The notes beneath the pieces are model-generated. The model ran no database searches. It had not been told where the DNA came from and saw only the letters and a program-made list of their open reading frames with translations. From contig AP019514.1 of the NCBI GenBank assembly GCA_007182875.1, positions 2,666,001 through 2,730,000 on the forward strand: a DNA stretch of 64,000 nt, given 5' to 3'. Position 1 is the first letter of the stretch. Every line of letters starts with the position of its first letter. The DNA is from Vreelandella sulfidaeris. Its GTDB lineage: Bacteria; Pseudomonadota; Gammaproteobacteria; Pseudomonadales; Halomonadaceae. Positions 42,428 to 53,200 of this stretch are shown here, piece after piece. A program made the position numbers and the translations under genes.

Positions 42428-43231
42428 TGGATCTCCTCTTCGTTGAGAGCAGCTGCAGGCACGAAGGACTCCAGACGGCCATGCTCCAAACGCAAGCAAC
42501 GATCACAGCGTCGCGCCAAAGCATGGTCATGAGTGACTAAAATAAGCGTGGTGCCCGCCTCACGGTTTAATGAGAAGAGTAGATCAATGATTTGCGCCCC
42601 GTCTCTGGATCTAAATTGCCGGTTGGCTCATCGGCAAATACCAGTTCGGGGTCGGTCACGAAAGCGCGAGCAACGGCCACGCGTTGTTGCTCGCCACCGG
42701 AAAGCTGTTTGGGTAGTGGTTTACCCGTTCGCCAAGCCCAACGCGTTCTAACCACTTGACGGCGGTTTGTGTCTCCCCGGCGCGAGGCGACAGCTCAAGC
42801 GGTAGCATGACGTTTTCAAGCGCACTCAAGGTAGGCAGTAATTGAAAATTCTGAAAAACAAACCCCACACGCCCTGCCCGCAGCGCTGCACGCCCATCTT
42901 CATCCAAGCGGCTCAGCGCATGGCCAAATAGGGTCAGTTCACCGTCGCTCGGCGTATCAAGGCCGGCTAACAGCCCCAACAGCGTTGATTTGCCTGCGCC
43001 ACTTTTACCCAGTATCGCCACGCTCTCACCCGCCGCTACGCTAAGGGATAGGTCGTGTAAGATAGTGAGTGAGCGTTCGCCGCTAGTCACTTTTTTAGAC
43101 AGCTTGTCAGCGTGCAGCACAGGTTGCCTTGTCGCCCCGTAGGAAGCACCAATGCTGCCTTGAGGAACATCGCCTGCCGATTGGTTGTCGGTATTAGGCT
43201 GGCCCGCACCGAAGGGTGACACGCTAGACAT
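42424..43231 (-). CDS. YbbA-type ABC transporter ATP-binding protein
   Basis: LolD/MacB-class ATPase: Walker A ([10 protein letters not shown]), Q-loop ([19 protein letters not shown]), signature (LSGGEQQR) and Walker B ([16 protein letters not shown]), with the switch His in the end frame. Frame breaks near 42730 and 42580 link the pieces. The start is unclear: the ATG at 43229-43231 gives [11 protein letters not shown] and has no good ribosome site, while a further upstream start would add a Ser-rich run from overlapping repeats. The gene is divergent from tesA, as ybbAP is from tesA in E. coli. Confidence 0.9.
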
Positions 43232-43265
43232 CGATGTATCCGTAGAAGAATTTACAGTTTTATCT

Positions 43266-43301
43266 GAGGAGCTTGAACGTGAGGAGCTTGAACTTGAGGA
43301 G
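43266..43301. repeat. 15-bp tandem repeat (GAGGAGCTTGAAC..) before tesA
   Basis: GAGGAGCTTGAACGT is repeated once with one change (GAGGAGCTTGAACTT) and then partly (GAGGAG), ending 6 bases before the tesA ATG. Each unit contains a Shine-Dalgarno-like GAGGAG, but only the last is at the right distance. Confidence 0.8.
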
Positions 43302-43307
43302 TATGAC

Positions 43308-44009
43308 ATGAAGCGTGGCATCCCTGTGGCATGGCAAGGTCTGAACCGCATGGTAACCGGATGGCTGGTATTGCTGATAGTCACTGTTGCCTCACCATCA
43401 ATCAACGCAGAGCCTGTCAACCCAGAACAAGTCAATACAGGACAAGCCCCTGCCCTTCTAGTAATGGGCGATAGTTTAAGCGCCGCCTACGGTATTGAGC
43501 GAGAAGAGGGCTGGGTAAGCCTGCTGACAGAGCGCCTGGAAGGCGATGCACACGTTATAAACGCCAGCATCAGCGGTGAAACAACATCCGGAGGTCTGCA
43601 AAGGTTCACCGATATTCTCCGACAGCATCAACCGGATATTGTTCTACTTGAGCTGGGCGGCAATGACGGCTTGCGTGGTTTAGCGCCCAATCAAATGAAG
43701 GCTAACTTAGCCAGTATGATTGAACAAAGCCAAGAGTCAGGCGCTCAGGTGCTGCTGTTAGGCATCGACATTCCGCCTAACTATGGCCAAGCGTACCGAG
43801 ATGCCTTTACCGGAGTTTTCCACTCGTTGGCTGAGGAATATGATGTAGCAATAGTGCCTTTTCTGCTTGAGGACATCGCTTTAAACAAAGACTTAATGCA
43901 GAGCGACGGCATTCACCCTACGGCTGAAGCTCAGCCGATTATTTTAGAGAATGTTTGGCCTGAGCTTGAACCGCTACTAACAACCACCCAGCAAGCAGCA
44001 GTTGAATAA
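43308..44009 (+). CDS. tesA: Multifunctional acyl-CoA thioesterase I / lysophospholipase L1
   Basis: Periplasmic SGNH hydrolase. A signal peptide (MVTGWLVLLIVTVASPSINAE) is followed by block I MGDSLSAAYGI with the nucleophile Ser, block II NASISGETTSGGL, block III LELGGNDGLRG and block V DGIHPTAEAQ with catalytic Asp and His. Frame intact, about 233 residues. The start is placed at ATG 43308 because GAGGAG lies 6 bases before it and the signal peptide is then normal. It is divergent from the YbbA-like gene; lapG follows 94 bases downstream. Confidence 0.95.
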   Translation: MKRGIPVAWQGLNRMVTGWLVLLIVTVASPSINAEPVNPEQVNTGQAPALLVMGDSLSAAYGIEREEGWVSLLTERLEGDAHVINASISGETTSGGLQRFTDILRQHQPDIVLLELGGNDGLRGLAPNQMKANLASMIEQSQESGAQVLLLGIDIPPNYGQAYRDAFTGVFHSLAEEYDVAIVPFLLEDIALNKDLMQSDGIHPTAEAQPIILENVWPELEPLLTTTQQAAVE

Positions 44010-44103
44010 GTAAATTGCACCACCCTTTTGGCTGAGAAATGTAGCGCTTCACCCCGTCAACTTGTAATCTTAAGCCCTATTTGACGGCTACTAACGGCGA
44101 CTC

Positions 44104-44807
44104 ATGCCTGCATCCTCAGATCATAGTCCCACCACATTATCGCGTCGGCAGTTCTTAGCAACTGTCGGCGCGCTATGGTTAGGCCTTGGTCTTGGTATCC
44201 ATCCCTACACCCGCTTCAGCTTTCGACCCCCAACGCCTTCGCCAAAGCATGCAGCAAAAGTATGGGCAGGCAGGGCTGGCCGTATTAGAAGAGTGGCTTT
44301 CACTACTCCAGCAATTACAGAACCAGGCAGTCCAAGCGCAATTGCGCGGTGTTAACGATTTTTTTAATCGTCGTATCCGATGGGTGGATGATATTCGCGT
44401 TTGGGGAAGAGGATTACTGGGCTACGCCCTTGGAGGCACTGGGTAAAGGTCAGGGAGATTGTGAGGACTACTCAATCGCTAAGTACATTACCCTTAAACA
44501 ATTGGGTGTTACTAGCCAGTATCTACGCATGATTTATGTTCGAGCTCGCATAGGCCGTAGTCAAATTACCCAAGCCCACATGGTATTAGGCTATTACTCG
44601 ACCCCCGACGCAGAACCGTTGGTACTGGATAATATTGTACCTTCCATTACCCCCGCCTCTCAGCGTACTGATCTCGACCCACTGTTTAGTTTTAATAGCG
44701 ATGGCCTTTGGGCTGGCGGTTCATCTGAATCTCGCGCCGACCCATTGGCTCGGCTATCACGCTGGCGCAGCGTCATTGAGCGTATGCAAACCCAGGGTTT
44801 CATTTAA
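44104..44807 (+). CDS. lapG: LapG-type periplasmic cysteine protease
   Basis: Calcium-dependent transglutaminase-like protease that cuts the retention module of LapA-type adhesins. The triad is seen in GQGDCEDYSIAKY (Cys), THAMVLGYY-like QAHMVLGYY (His) and EPLVLDNIV (Asp), with RVWGEEDYWATPLEALGKG before. The N-terminus TTLSRRQFLATVGALWLGL fits the twin-arginine pattern SRRxFL, and PTPASAFDP looks like the cleavage site. Frame breaks occur near 44190 and 44400. About 234 residues. lapD starts 14 bases after the stop. Confidence 0.93.
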
Positions 44808-44821
44808 AAGGAATTGGCACG

Positions 44822-46722
44822 ATGTCACTTATAAAACAACTTTGGCTTGCCATTATCGCCCTGCTAGTGCTGTCCTTCATTGGTAGCCTCGCCATTAGCA
44901 TTACCACTAGCCGCGACTACATTGAGCAGGAAGTACGCATCAAGAATGAAGACAATGTTACCGCACTGGCCCTATCTATGAGCCAGCTCGAAAAGAACTG
45001 GTCACGTTGGAGTTATTGATAGCGGCTCAATTTGATACCGGCTATTACCGCCGAATTACGCTGAGAGATACGGATGGCAGCGTGCTTATTGAGCGTTCAG
45101 CCGAAGAGTATTCAGGCGAAACGCCTGTCTGGTTTCGTCAGCTTGTAGAGTTTGACGTACCCAGTGGTACCGCGACGATTCAAGACGGTTGGCGTCAGTT
45201 CGGCACGCTGGAACTTGAAAGCCAACACAGCTTTGCCTATGCCTCGTTATGGCGGAGTACACTAGAACTAGCCGCCTGGTTTTTACTGGCCGGTGCGATC
45301 AGCCTAGCAATGGCGACTGTGTTGGTTCGCGGCATTAAACATCCTCTTTCACGGGTGGTTGCTCAGGCGCAAGATATCAGCGCACGGCGATTTACCACCG
45401 TTCAAGAACCACGCACGCTGGAATTACGGCAAGTCACCCAAGCAATGAACATGTTGTCAGCCAATGTTCACCAGATGTTGATTCACGAAGGGCATAAGCT
45501 GGATGAGCTCCGCCGTCATTTACAGCATGATCGCGTCACCGGTGCGCTTAACCGCGATGTATTTATGGGTAAGCTTTCCTCCCAGTTAAGCAGTAATGAT
45601 GCGCGGGCAACAGGCATGTTGATTATGGTACGCGTACTTGAATTAGAAACGCTCAATGAACAGTTGGGTTACGCAGATACCGATCAGCTACTAAGCACCT
45701 TGGTCACGCAGTTGGGGCAATTGGATAAGGTATCGGTAGAACCCATAATAGGCCGCCTTAACGGGAGTGATTTTATTTTTATGCTGCCGCTGGCCGACGA
45801 TGCCGAGCAGGTTAAGCAGCATGTTATTTCAGCACTGGAGAGTAGTCAAAACGGCGCCTAGCGGCGATATTCTCTTACCTGCGGCCATTATACCTTATGC
45901 GCCTCATGATGAGCGTGCGACACTTCTGGCAACGCTGGATGATGCCTTGGCTCAAGCCGAAAGCCTAACCTCGCATAAGCAGGTAGTGGTGCGACAGCGC
46001 GAGCGTGTTTCGCTTTATAGTAGTCGTGCAGAATGGCGATCAGCGCTGGAAGCAGCAATTCTGGTAGGCCCGGAATTGGCTTACTTCCCCGTAATTAATG
46101 CCCAAGGGAACATTCTCCATTACGAATGTCCGGCGCGTTTAAAACTAGGTGGGGAATGGCAAACTGCCGGTGTTTTCATTCCCTGGATAACTCGATTTGA
46201 TATGGAGCCAGCGCTTGATTTAGCCGTGATCAAAAGGCACTGAGCAACCTACAAACTGACTCGAAACCGATTGGTATTAATCTCTCTGCGGCATCCATTA
46301 CCAATACGCAATTTGTTAACGACCTGCGTGCACTGCTGGTATCCCAGCCATTGCTTGCCAAGCAACTCTGCTTTGAAGTACCCGCCACGCTTAGTACGCA
46401 CGCGATTGGTAGCTTGCGGGGACTGTGTGATGCCTTACGCCCGCTTGGTTGCACGTTTGGCATTGAGCACGTGGGCGCAGAGTTTTCCAAGCTCGCGGAT
46501 TTGCACGACGTTGGGCTTGCCTACTTAAAAATGGACAACAGTCTTATACACTCCCTGCATGCTTCAAAGGAACAGCAATCCATCGTGCGCGGTATGACCA
46601 CGCTTTGCCATTCACTCGGGATTCAGGTGATAGGGGAAGGCGTCATAAACGATGAAGAACTCGCCTGCTTGTTCCATGTGGGTGTCGATGGCGCGACCGG
46701 GCCAGGCGTGCATTACGAGTAA
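44822..46722 (+). CDS. lapD: LapD c-di-GMP receptor (degenerate GGDEF-EAL)
   Basis: Inner-membrane receptor that holds LapG inactive when c-di-GMP is high. Layout: a first membrane helix (LWLAIIALLVLSFIGSLAISITTS), a periplasmic domain of about 130 residues (RDYIEQEVRIKNEDNVTALA), a second helix (LAAWFLLAGAISLAMATVLV), HAMP, GGDEF and EAL. RLNGSDF stands in place of GGDEF and HYECPARL in place of EAL. Both sites are degenerate, as expected of a receptor rather than an enzyme. Frame breaks occur near 45010, 45860 and 46240; corrected length is about 635 residues. AAGGAATT precedes the ATG. Confidence 0.93.
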
Positions 46723-46787
46723 TTTCTACTCTGTACTGATGAGGATTAACGTAATAAAGAAGGCAGCGGCACTGGATAGCAAAAGCG

Positions 46788-47111
46788 CTAAATAGTGTCA
46801 CTGTCACCCCCAAACAAGTCGACATTGTTTTTTACCCGCAACGACTTACGTTCCATTACTTTGGCCTGCGCTGCTTCCGGAAGATCGGTGAATGTAATAA
46901 TTCCTTTATTTAGAAGCACTTCCAAAATATCCTCGACGACTCGCACAAACGCCAAGTCAGACGCTATAAAGTGTGCGGAAGAACCGGGCTGATCGGCTAA
47001 AAACGCAAGCACCTCAGGTGAGTCGGGCGCAACTGTTTCACTACACTCAGGCGTTGGGTCTTTGCTGAGCATGACGATCTCGCCGGACGTATTGCGTTTG
47101 GTGTAGAGCAT
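46788..47111 (-). CDS. Conserved hypothetical protein, often annotated as 'tryptophan synthase subunit beta-like'
   Basis: About 107 residues: MLYTKRNTSGEIVMLSKDP, DSPEVLAFLADQPG, DLAFVRVVEDILEVLLNKGIITFTDLPEAAQAKVMERK. Homologues in pseudomonads carry the misleading name tryptophan synthase beta-like; nothing here resembles the PLP enzyme. A helical soluble protein of unknown function. It lies between lapD (convergent) and the adhesin (same strand). Frame intact. Whether it belongs to the adhesion system is unknown. Confidence 0.75.
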   Translation of the reverse strand: MLYTKRNTSGEIVMLSKDPTPECSETVAPDSPEVLAFLADQPGSSAHFIASDLAFVRVVEDILEVLLNKGIITFTDLPEAAQAKVMERKSLRVKNNVDLFGGDSDTI

Positions 47112-47175
47112 GGACCGTTTCTCTATAGTTAAAAGCGTTTAAGGATTATCTATTAGCATACCGAACTAAATACAG

Positions 47176-47199
47176 AAAGGCCGCCTAGAGGCGGCCTTT
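47176..47199 (-). terminator. Terminator of the giant adhesin gene
   Basis: A 10-bp perfect stem (AAAGGCCGCC with GGCGGCCTTT) around TAGA, 41 bases beyond the adhesin stop on the minus strand. It separates the adhesin from the small conserved gene. Confidence 0.8.
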
Positions 47200-47240
47200 G
47201 GTTTACTAGGTGTTAATGGTCGATTTTTAGGTTACCGGCG

Positions 47241-50200
47241 TTAATCATTGCCTGTATTACGTCCCTCACCAGAATCAGCAAAGTCACTGATGGATACATC
47301 TTTTAAGGTGGCACTATTATTGCTGCTCTGGCCATCTTTGCCTATCTCAATCTTCAAATCACCTCCCTTCTCGCTGGCGGTAACAAAGTAGCCATCCAAC
47401 GAATCGCCATCTCCGTCGCCAAGAAGATCGGAAAGATCCAGCATATCGGCTTCAACATCGAAACTTTCAATACTGACGTCACTTGTGCTGTCGTCCAGCA
47501 CGAACTGTTCGGCTTTGTCGTCGTCACCGACAAGGATACTGCCAACCGACGAACCATAGCTTAGCTCAACGTTGTCGATGTAGAGTTTCTCACCCGATAA
47601 GGAACTGTTGTTATCAATTGCTAGTTTGAGGTTGCCGTTTTCATCAGCGATAGCCTCGAACTTAATTTTTCGTCAAAACCACCTCTGTGCTGGAATTTTT
47701 CTACTCCGTTAGCTTCGACGGTAAAGCTGTCTCCCCAACGTCCATTATTATCTTCCCAACTGTTAGTGCCCGTTGACGTCCTTGCATCAAAGCTGATCTC
47801 AACGGTATCGCCTGGGTTAAAGCCTGAATAGGTTTTCATCACTGAAGAATCAGACTGAATTTCAACATTGCCTCCATTAGTGACGGAGGCCCCTACCCCC
47901 TTCATATGTCCAACCTTCGGCACCTGAATTGAAATCGTCCGTTTCTGTCGTAGTGCTATCACCCGCACTGGTAATGTCGAAGTCAAAGCGACCTCATCGC
48001 CATCAGCGTCTTCTGCCATGACCTGAAGCGTGGCGATGCCAGGGCTGCGCCGCTCAGCGAGTACTCGCCATTAGGGTTAACAGTCAGCGTGCCACCCAGC
48101 ACGTTGTTAATGACAATGTTACCGTCCACATCGGGAGTGTGAGACGTATCGCCAACCTTCAGTGACTTGAGACCACCGCTTGCGCCTTTGCCATCCGAGC
48201 CAAAGTCAACGTTATCCAACAGGTTGCCTTCCAAGCTTCCATCAGTGGTAATCGCCTGCTCGTCGCTGGCAGTCGGCTTAGTATCAGCATTGATATCTAA
48301 GATGACATCAAAGTTTACCGTATCACCATCCGTATCCGAAGCAGTGACAATAAATTGCTTTTGGGTATCCGCGTTAAACTCACGCCCGGTAGCACTATAA
48401 CTATATTCACCGGTACCGAAGTCAAATATAAGGACACCTTGACCATCCAGTGAGATGCCACCGCTAGGGAAGGCTTTAGTGCCATTATTACCATCAGCAG
48501 TATAGGTAGTGCCGTATACCGTGATGCTATCAAAGCTAATTACACCATCGCCGCCTTTGACATTATCCGAGACATCGCCTTTGACGCTCACATGAGCGGT
48601 ATTGGTTAACGTCTGCTCTAGCTGTGATTCATCAGTGACAATTAACGGCTCTTTGCCTTCCTGTACTTGTATATGCTCCAAGTACTCATCAGATACATTT
48701 GAGCCAATACCAATCACATGCAGCTCATCGACATTGGCATCGATGAAGTCCTTCCAGTCTTGTATTGTTTGGTCACTATCGCTGTTGACCGCCTGCTGAT
48801 TTTCATTCGGCTCACCATCCGAGAGAAAGTAACCAATGGTTTGATCGGGATCGCGACCTGAAAAATCAATTTTTCTGTCGTATCGATGGCGTCTTTATAG
48901 TCTGTTCCGCCTACGTTGACGTTAAGACGAGCACCATTTAAATACAGCCCATCATTTTGATTATAGTCATGCCAATGCAACTCAAGGGAGTTGATATAAT
49001 TAGTGGCTTCTGCGGCGTTCATCCAACCAATATTGTTAGCATTGCTTCCAAACAACGTCAGATTAACGTTGGCCACACCCAATTCGCTATAGGAGTTGAT
49101 AGTTGAAATCAATGACTCTTTAGCTATCTCAAATCGAGTCTTACCAGTGCCAGCAACATTACTATCCATGGATCCCGAAACATCCAGGGTCAACATCAAA
49201 TCAGTCGCAACCCCACCGACTTCTAATACAGCAGATTCGTCTTCAGCTTCTGGGAGCTGATTAGGCTTCTGAGCTGCTGATTCGCCAGTAATATTAATTT
49301 CAAGAGTAGATTCCACACTATCGCCATCTGCATCGGTGATGGTGTAGGTAAAGGTTTCTGTCTCTTTCTCGTCAGCGCCCAACTCATCGTAAGCCACTTG
49401 GTCTAGCTGGTAAGTATATGAACCGTCTTCAGCAACCGTCAGGACCCCAAACTTACCTTGAACCTCAATGTCACCGTTTTCTTTGGTGCTAACGCCATTA
49501 CCATCATTCCAGACTACAGGCTCCTCATCCGCAGGGCCATCGGCACCAAAGGCATACTCAACCTGTCCAGAAACATCAGGCGCATCGGAAGACACCAACT
49601 TAGCCATTAACTTATAGCTATTAGATGCATTTTCATTAGTAAATACCTGACTAACAATTTCTCCATCACTGTCAACAAAGCCAATAATTTGGAAATTATA
49701 AGTTTCTGTTACGCCATTTTCATTCACAATCTCGACTGGAACAATAGTGCTCGCGTTATTAATAGTAACAATATCGCGTGGGTCAGCACCGCTATTTGAT
49801 GTTTCATTGTGGTCAAATTGATAGTGTGCTTAATAGTTGCGTTATAACCATTAATCACCACACTCAACGATAAATCCAGATCAACAGAATTGATACTTTC
49901 AGATACCACAAAATTATTGTGAGTAAACTCACCCAATTCAAACATTGAGTTCACGTTTACCGACTGCGAGTCGGTTAAAGCATTATTGTCATCAAAAGTG
50001 TAGTTGCTTCTATCCCCCAACCCCAGCTAATAACATCATCCCTGACCAGCTGGTTGGTTGTCTAATACACCACCATTAGCGCCTGACACATTAGCCCAGG
50101 CAACAGACAAGTCACCCACTGCCAACTTATTAACAATTACATTCAGATCTTTTGTTTCAGCGTTCGCTACTGGCATATCGTCTTCGATAACCACCGTCAC

Positions 50201-53200
50201 TGTGCCTGTTCCTGGAACGGTGTTGCCGTCGGAGATAGATATGTCAAAATCAAAGACTACGGTGTCTTCCAAACTGTTTTCAGGATGGTCGATAGGCGCG
50301 CTTAATGTGACTTGATAATCGATACTTCCATTGGCAGCAGGACTATCGACAGAGGAACTACCGCCGTTTAGCTCTACTCGAATCACTTCGGCACCATCCA
50401 CCGAACCAACTGCAATGGCCTGGTTACCTTCTTCGTAACTCCACGTAACGACTTCTCCTCCTGAAGTCAGGTTTTCGGGTAAGGAGTCGAGACTAATGCC
50501 GACCACCGACGGTGCATTTTCGCCACCCGAAATGCTTAATGTGCCAGAAGCCACCACTGAATTAGTGGTATCTGAGTAATTAGTACCCGAATTTGAGTCA
50601 GGAAGCCCGTCCTCTAACCCTTCTTCAGAAACAGCAATCGTACTGTTAATAATGTAGCTTGGTGTCGCCGCGTCGTTGGCGGTGAGGCCTTCGCTGTCGG
50701 TGGCGGTGAGGCTGACCGGGGTAGCGTGGTGCCGGCGTTGATGGCGTCGACACCGGCCTGGGTCAGGGCCACGCTCTCCCCGTCGAAGGCGTAGTAGCCG
50801 TCACCGTTGCTGCCGGCGGTGAAGTCCACCCCGCCGTTGGCCACGGTGAGCACACCGTCTTCTTCGTCACTGGCGGTGAAGGTGGCCACGGTCTGGCCCA
50901 CCACGGCGTCGTTTTCGTTAAAGGTATCCACCGCGGTGACGTCGATGGTCGGGCCATCATTTTGGGCGGCGTACGTCGGGGTGTCGCTGTCGTTGGCGGT
51001 GAGGCCTTGGCTGTCGGTGGCGGTGAGGCTGACCGGGGCAGCGTGGTGCCGGCGTTGATGGCGTCGACACCGGCCTGGGTCAGGGTCACGTTTTCGCCGT
51101 CGAAGGCGTAGTAGCCGTCACCGTTGCTGCCGGGGTGAAGTCCACCCCGCCGTTGGCCACGGTGAGCGTGCCGTCTTCTTCGTCGCTGGCGGTGAAGGTG
51201 GCCACGGTCTGGCCGACCACGGCGTCGTTTTCGTTAAAGGTGTCGACCGCGGTGACGTCGATGGTCGGGCCGTCGTTCTGGGCGGTGTACGTCGGGGTGT
51301 CGCTGTCGTTGGCGGTGAGGCCTTCGCTGTCGGTGGCGGTGAGGCTGACCGGGGCAGCGTGGTGCCGGCGTTGATGGCGTCGACACCGGCCTGGGTCAGG
51401 GTCACGTTCTCACCGTCAAAGGCGTAGTAGCCGTCACCGTTGCTGCCGGGGGTGAAGGTGACTTGGCCGGCATTGGCGGTGAGCACACCGTCTTCTTCGT
51501 CGCTGGCGGTGAAGGTGGCCACGGTCTGGCCGACCACGGCGTCGTTTTCGTTAAAGGTATCCACCGCGGTGACGTCGATGGTCGGGCCATCATTTTGGGC
51601 GGCGTACGTCGGGGTGTCACTGTCGTTGGCGGTGAGGCCTTCGCTGTCGGTGGCATTGAGACTGACCGGGGCAGCGTGGTGCCGGCATTAATGGCATCGA
51701 CACCGGCCTGGGTCAGGGTCACGTTCTCGTCGTCGAAGGCGTAGTAGCCGTCACCGTTGGTGCCGGCGGTGAAGTCCACCCTGCCGTTGGCCACGGTGAG
51801 CACACCGTCTTCTTCGTCACTGGCGGTGAAGGTGGCCACGGTCTGGCCCACTATGGCGTCGTTTTCGTTAAAGGTGTCTACTGCGGTGACGTCGATGGTC
51901 GGGCCGTCGTTCTGGGCGACGTAGCTCGGGGTGTCGCTGTCATCGGCAGTGAGGCCGGCGCTGTCTTCGGCGGTCAGGTTCACCGCGGGCAGCTCGGTGC
52001 CGGCGTTGATGGCGTCGACACCGGCCTGGGTCAGGGTCACGTTCTCGCCGTCGAAGGCGTAATAGCCGTCACCGTTGCTGCCGGGGTGAAGGTGACTTGG
52101 CCGGCACCGGCGGTGAGCACACCGTCTTCTTCATCACTGGCCGTGAAGGTGGCCACGGTCTGGCCCACTACGGCGTCGTTTTCGTTGAACTCGGGCTCGG
52201 CCGTCACGTCGATGGTCGGGCCGTCGTTCTGGGCGACGTAGCTCGGGGTGTCGCTGTCATCGGCAGTGAGGCCGGCGCTGTCGGTGGCAGTGAGGCTGAC
52301 CGGGGGCAGCTCGGTGCCGGCGTTGATGGCGTCGATGCCGTCCTGGGTGAGGACCACGTTCTCGCCGTCGAAGGCGTAGTAGCCGTCGTCATTCGTGCCC
52401 GGCGTGAAGGTGACGTCACCGTCGCCAGCGGTCAGTACGCCGTCTTCTTCGTCACTGGCGGTGAAGGTGGCCACGGTCTGGCCCACTACGGCGTCGTTTT
52501 CGTTGAACTCGGGCTCGGCCGTCACGTCGATGGTCGGGCCGTCGTTCTGGGCGTTGTACGTCGGGGTGTCGCTGTCGTTGGCGGTCAGGCCTTGGCTGTC
52601 GGTGGCGGTGAGGCTGACCGGGGCAGCGTGGTGCCGGCGTTGATGGCGTCGACACCGGCCTGGGTCAGGGTCACGTTCTCGCCGTCGAAGGCGTAATAGC
52701 CGTCACCGTTGCTGCCGGGGTGAAGGTGACTTGGCCGGCACCGGCGGTGAGCACACCGTCTTCTTCATCACTGGCCGTGGAGGTGGCCACGGTCTGGCCC
52801 ACTACGGCGTCGTTTTCGTTGAACTCGGGCTCGGCCGTCACGTCGATGGTCGGGCCGTCGTTCTGGGCGACGTAGCTCGGGGTGTCGCTGTCATCGGCAG
52901 TGAGGCCGGCGCTGTCGGTGGCAGTGAGGCTGACCGGGGCAGCTCGGTGCCGGCGTTGATGGCGTCGATGCCGTCCTGGGTGAGGACCACGTTCTCGCCG
53001 TCGAAGGCGTAGTAGCCGTCGTCATTCGTGCCCGGCGTGAAGGTGACGTCACCGTCGCCAGCGGTCAGTACGCCGTCTTCTTCGTCACTGGCGGTGAAGG
53101 TGGCCACGGTCTGGCCCACTACGGCGTCGTTTTCGTTGAACTCGGGCTCGGCCGTCACGTCGATGGTCGGGCCGTCGTTCTGGGCGTTGTACGTCGGGGT

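Noticed and set aside
43231..43435. Ser-rich N-terminal extension of the YbbA-like ATPase
   Set aside because: It is produced by antisense reading of the tesA repeat and would overlap the tesA start; no ribosome site supports it.
47241..50600. RTX nonapeptide (GGxGxDxxx) calcium repeats in the adhesin
   Set aside because: Acidic Gly-rich stretches occur, but I find no run of the consensus nonapeptide; the C-terminal signal is of the Lap/VCA0849 kind instead.
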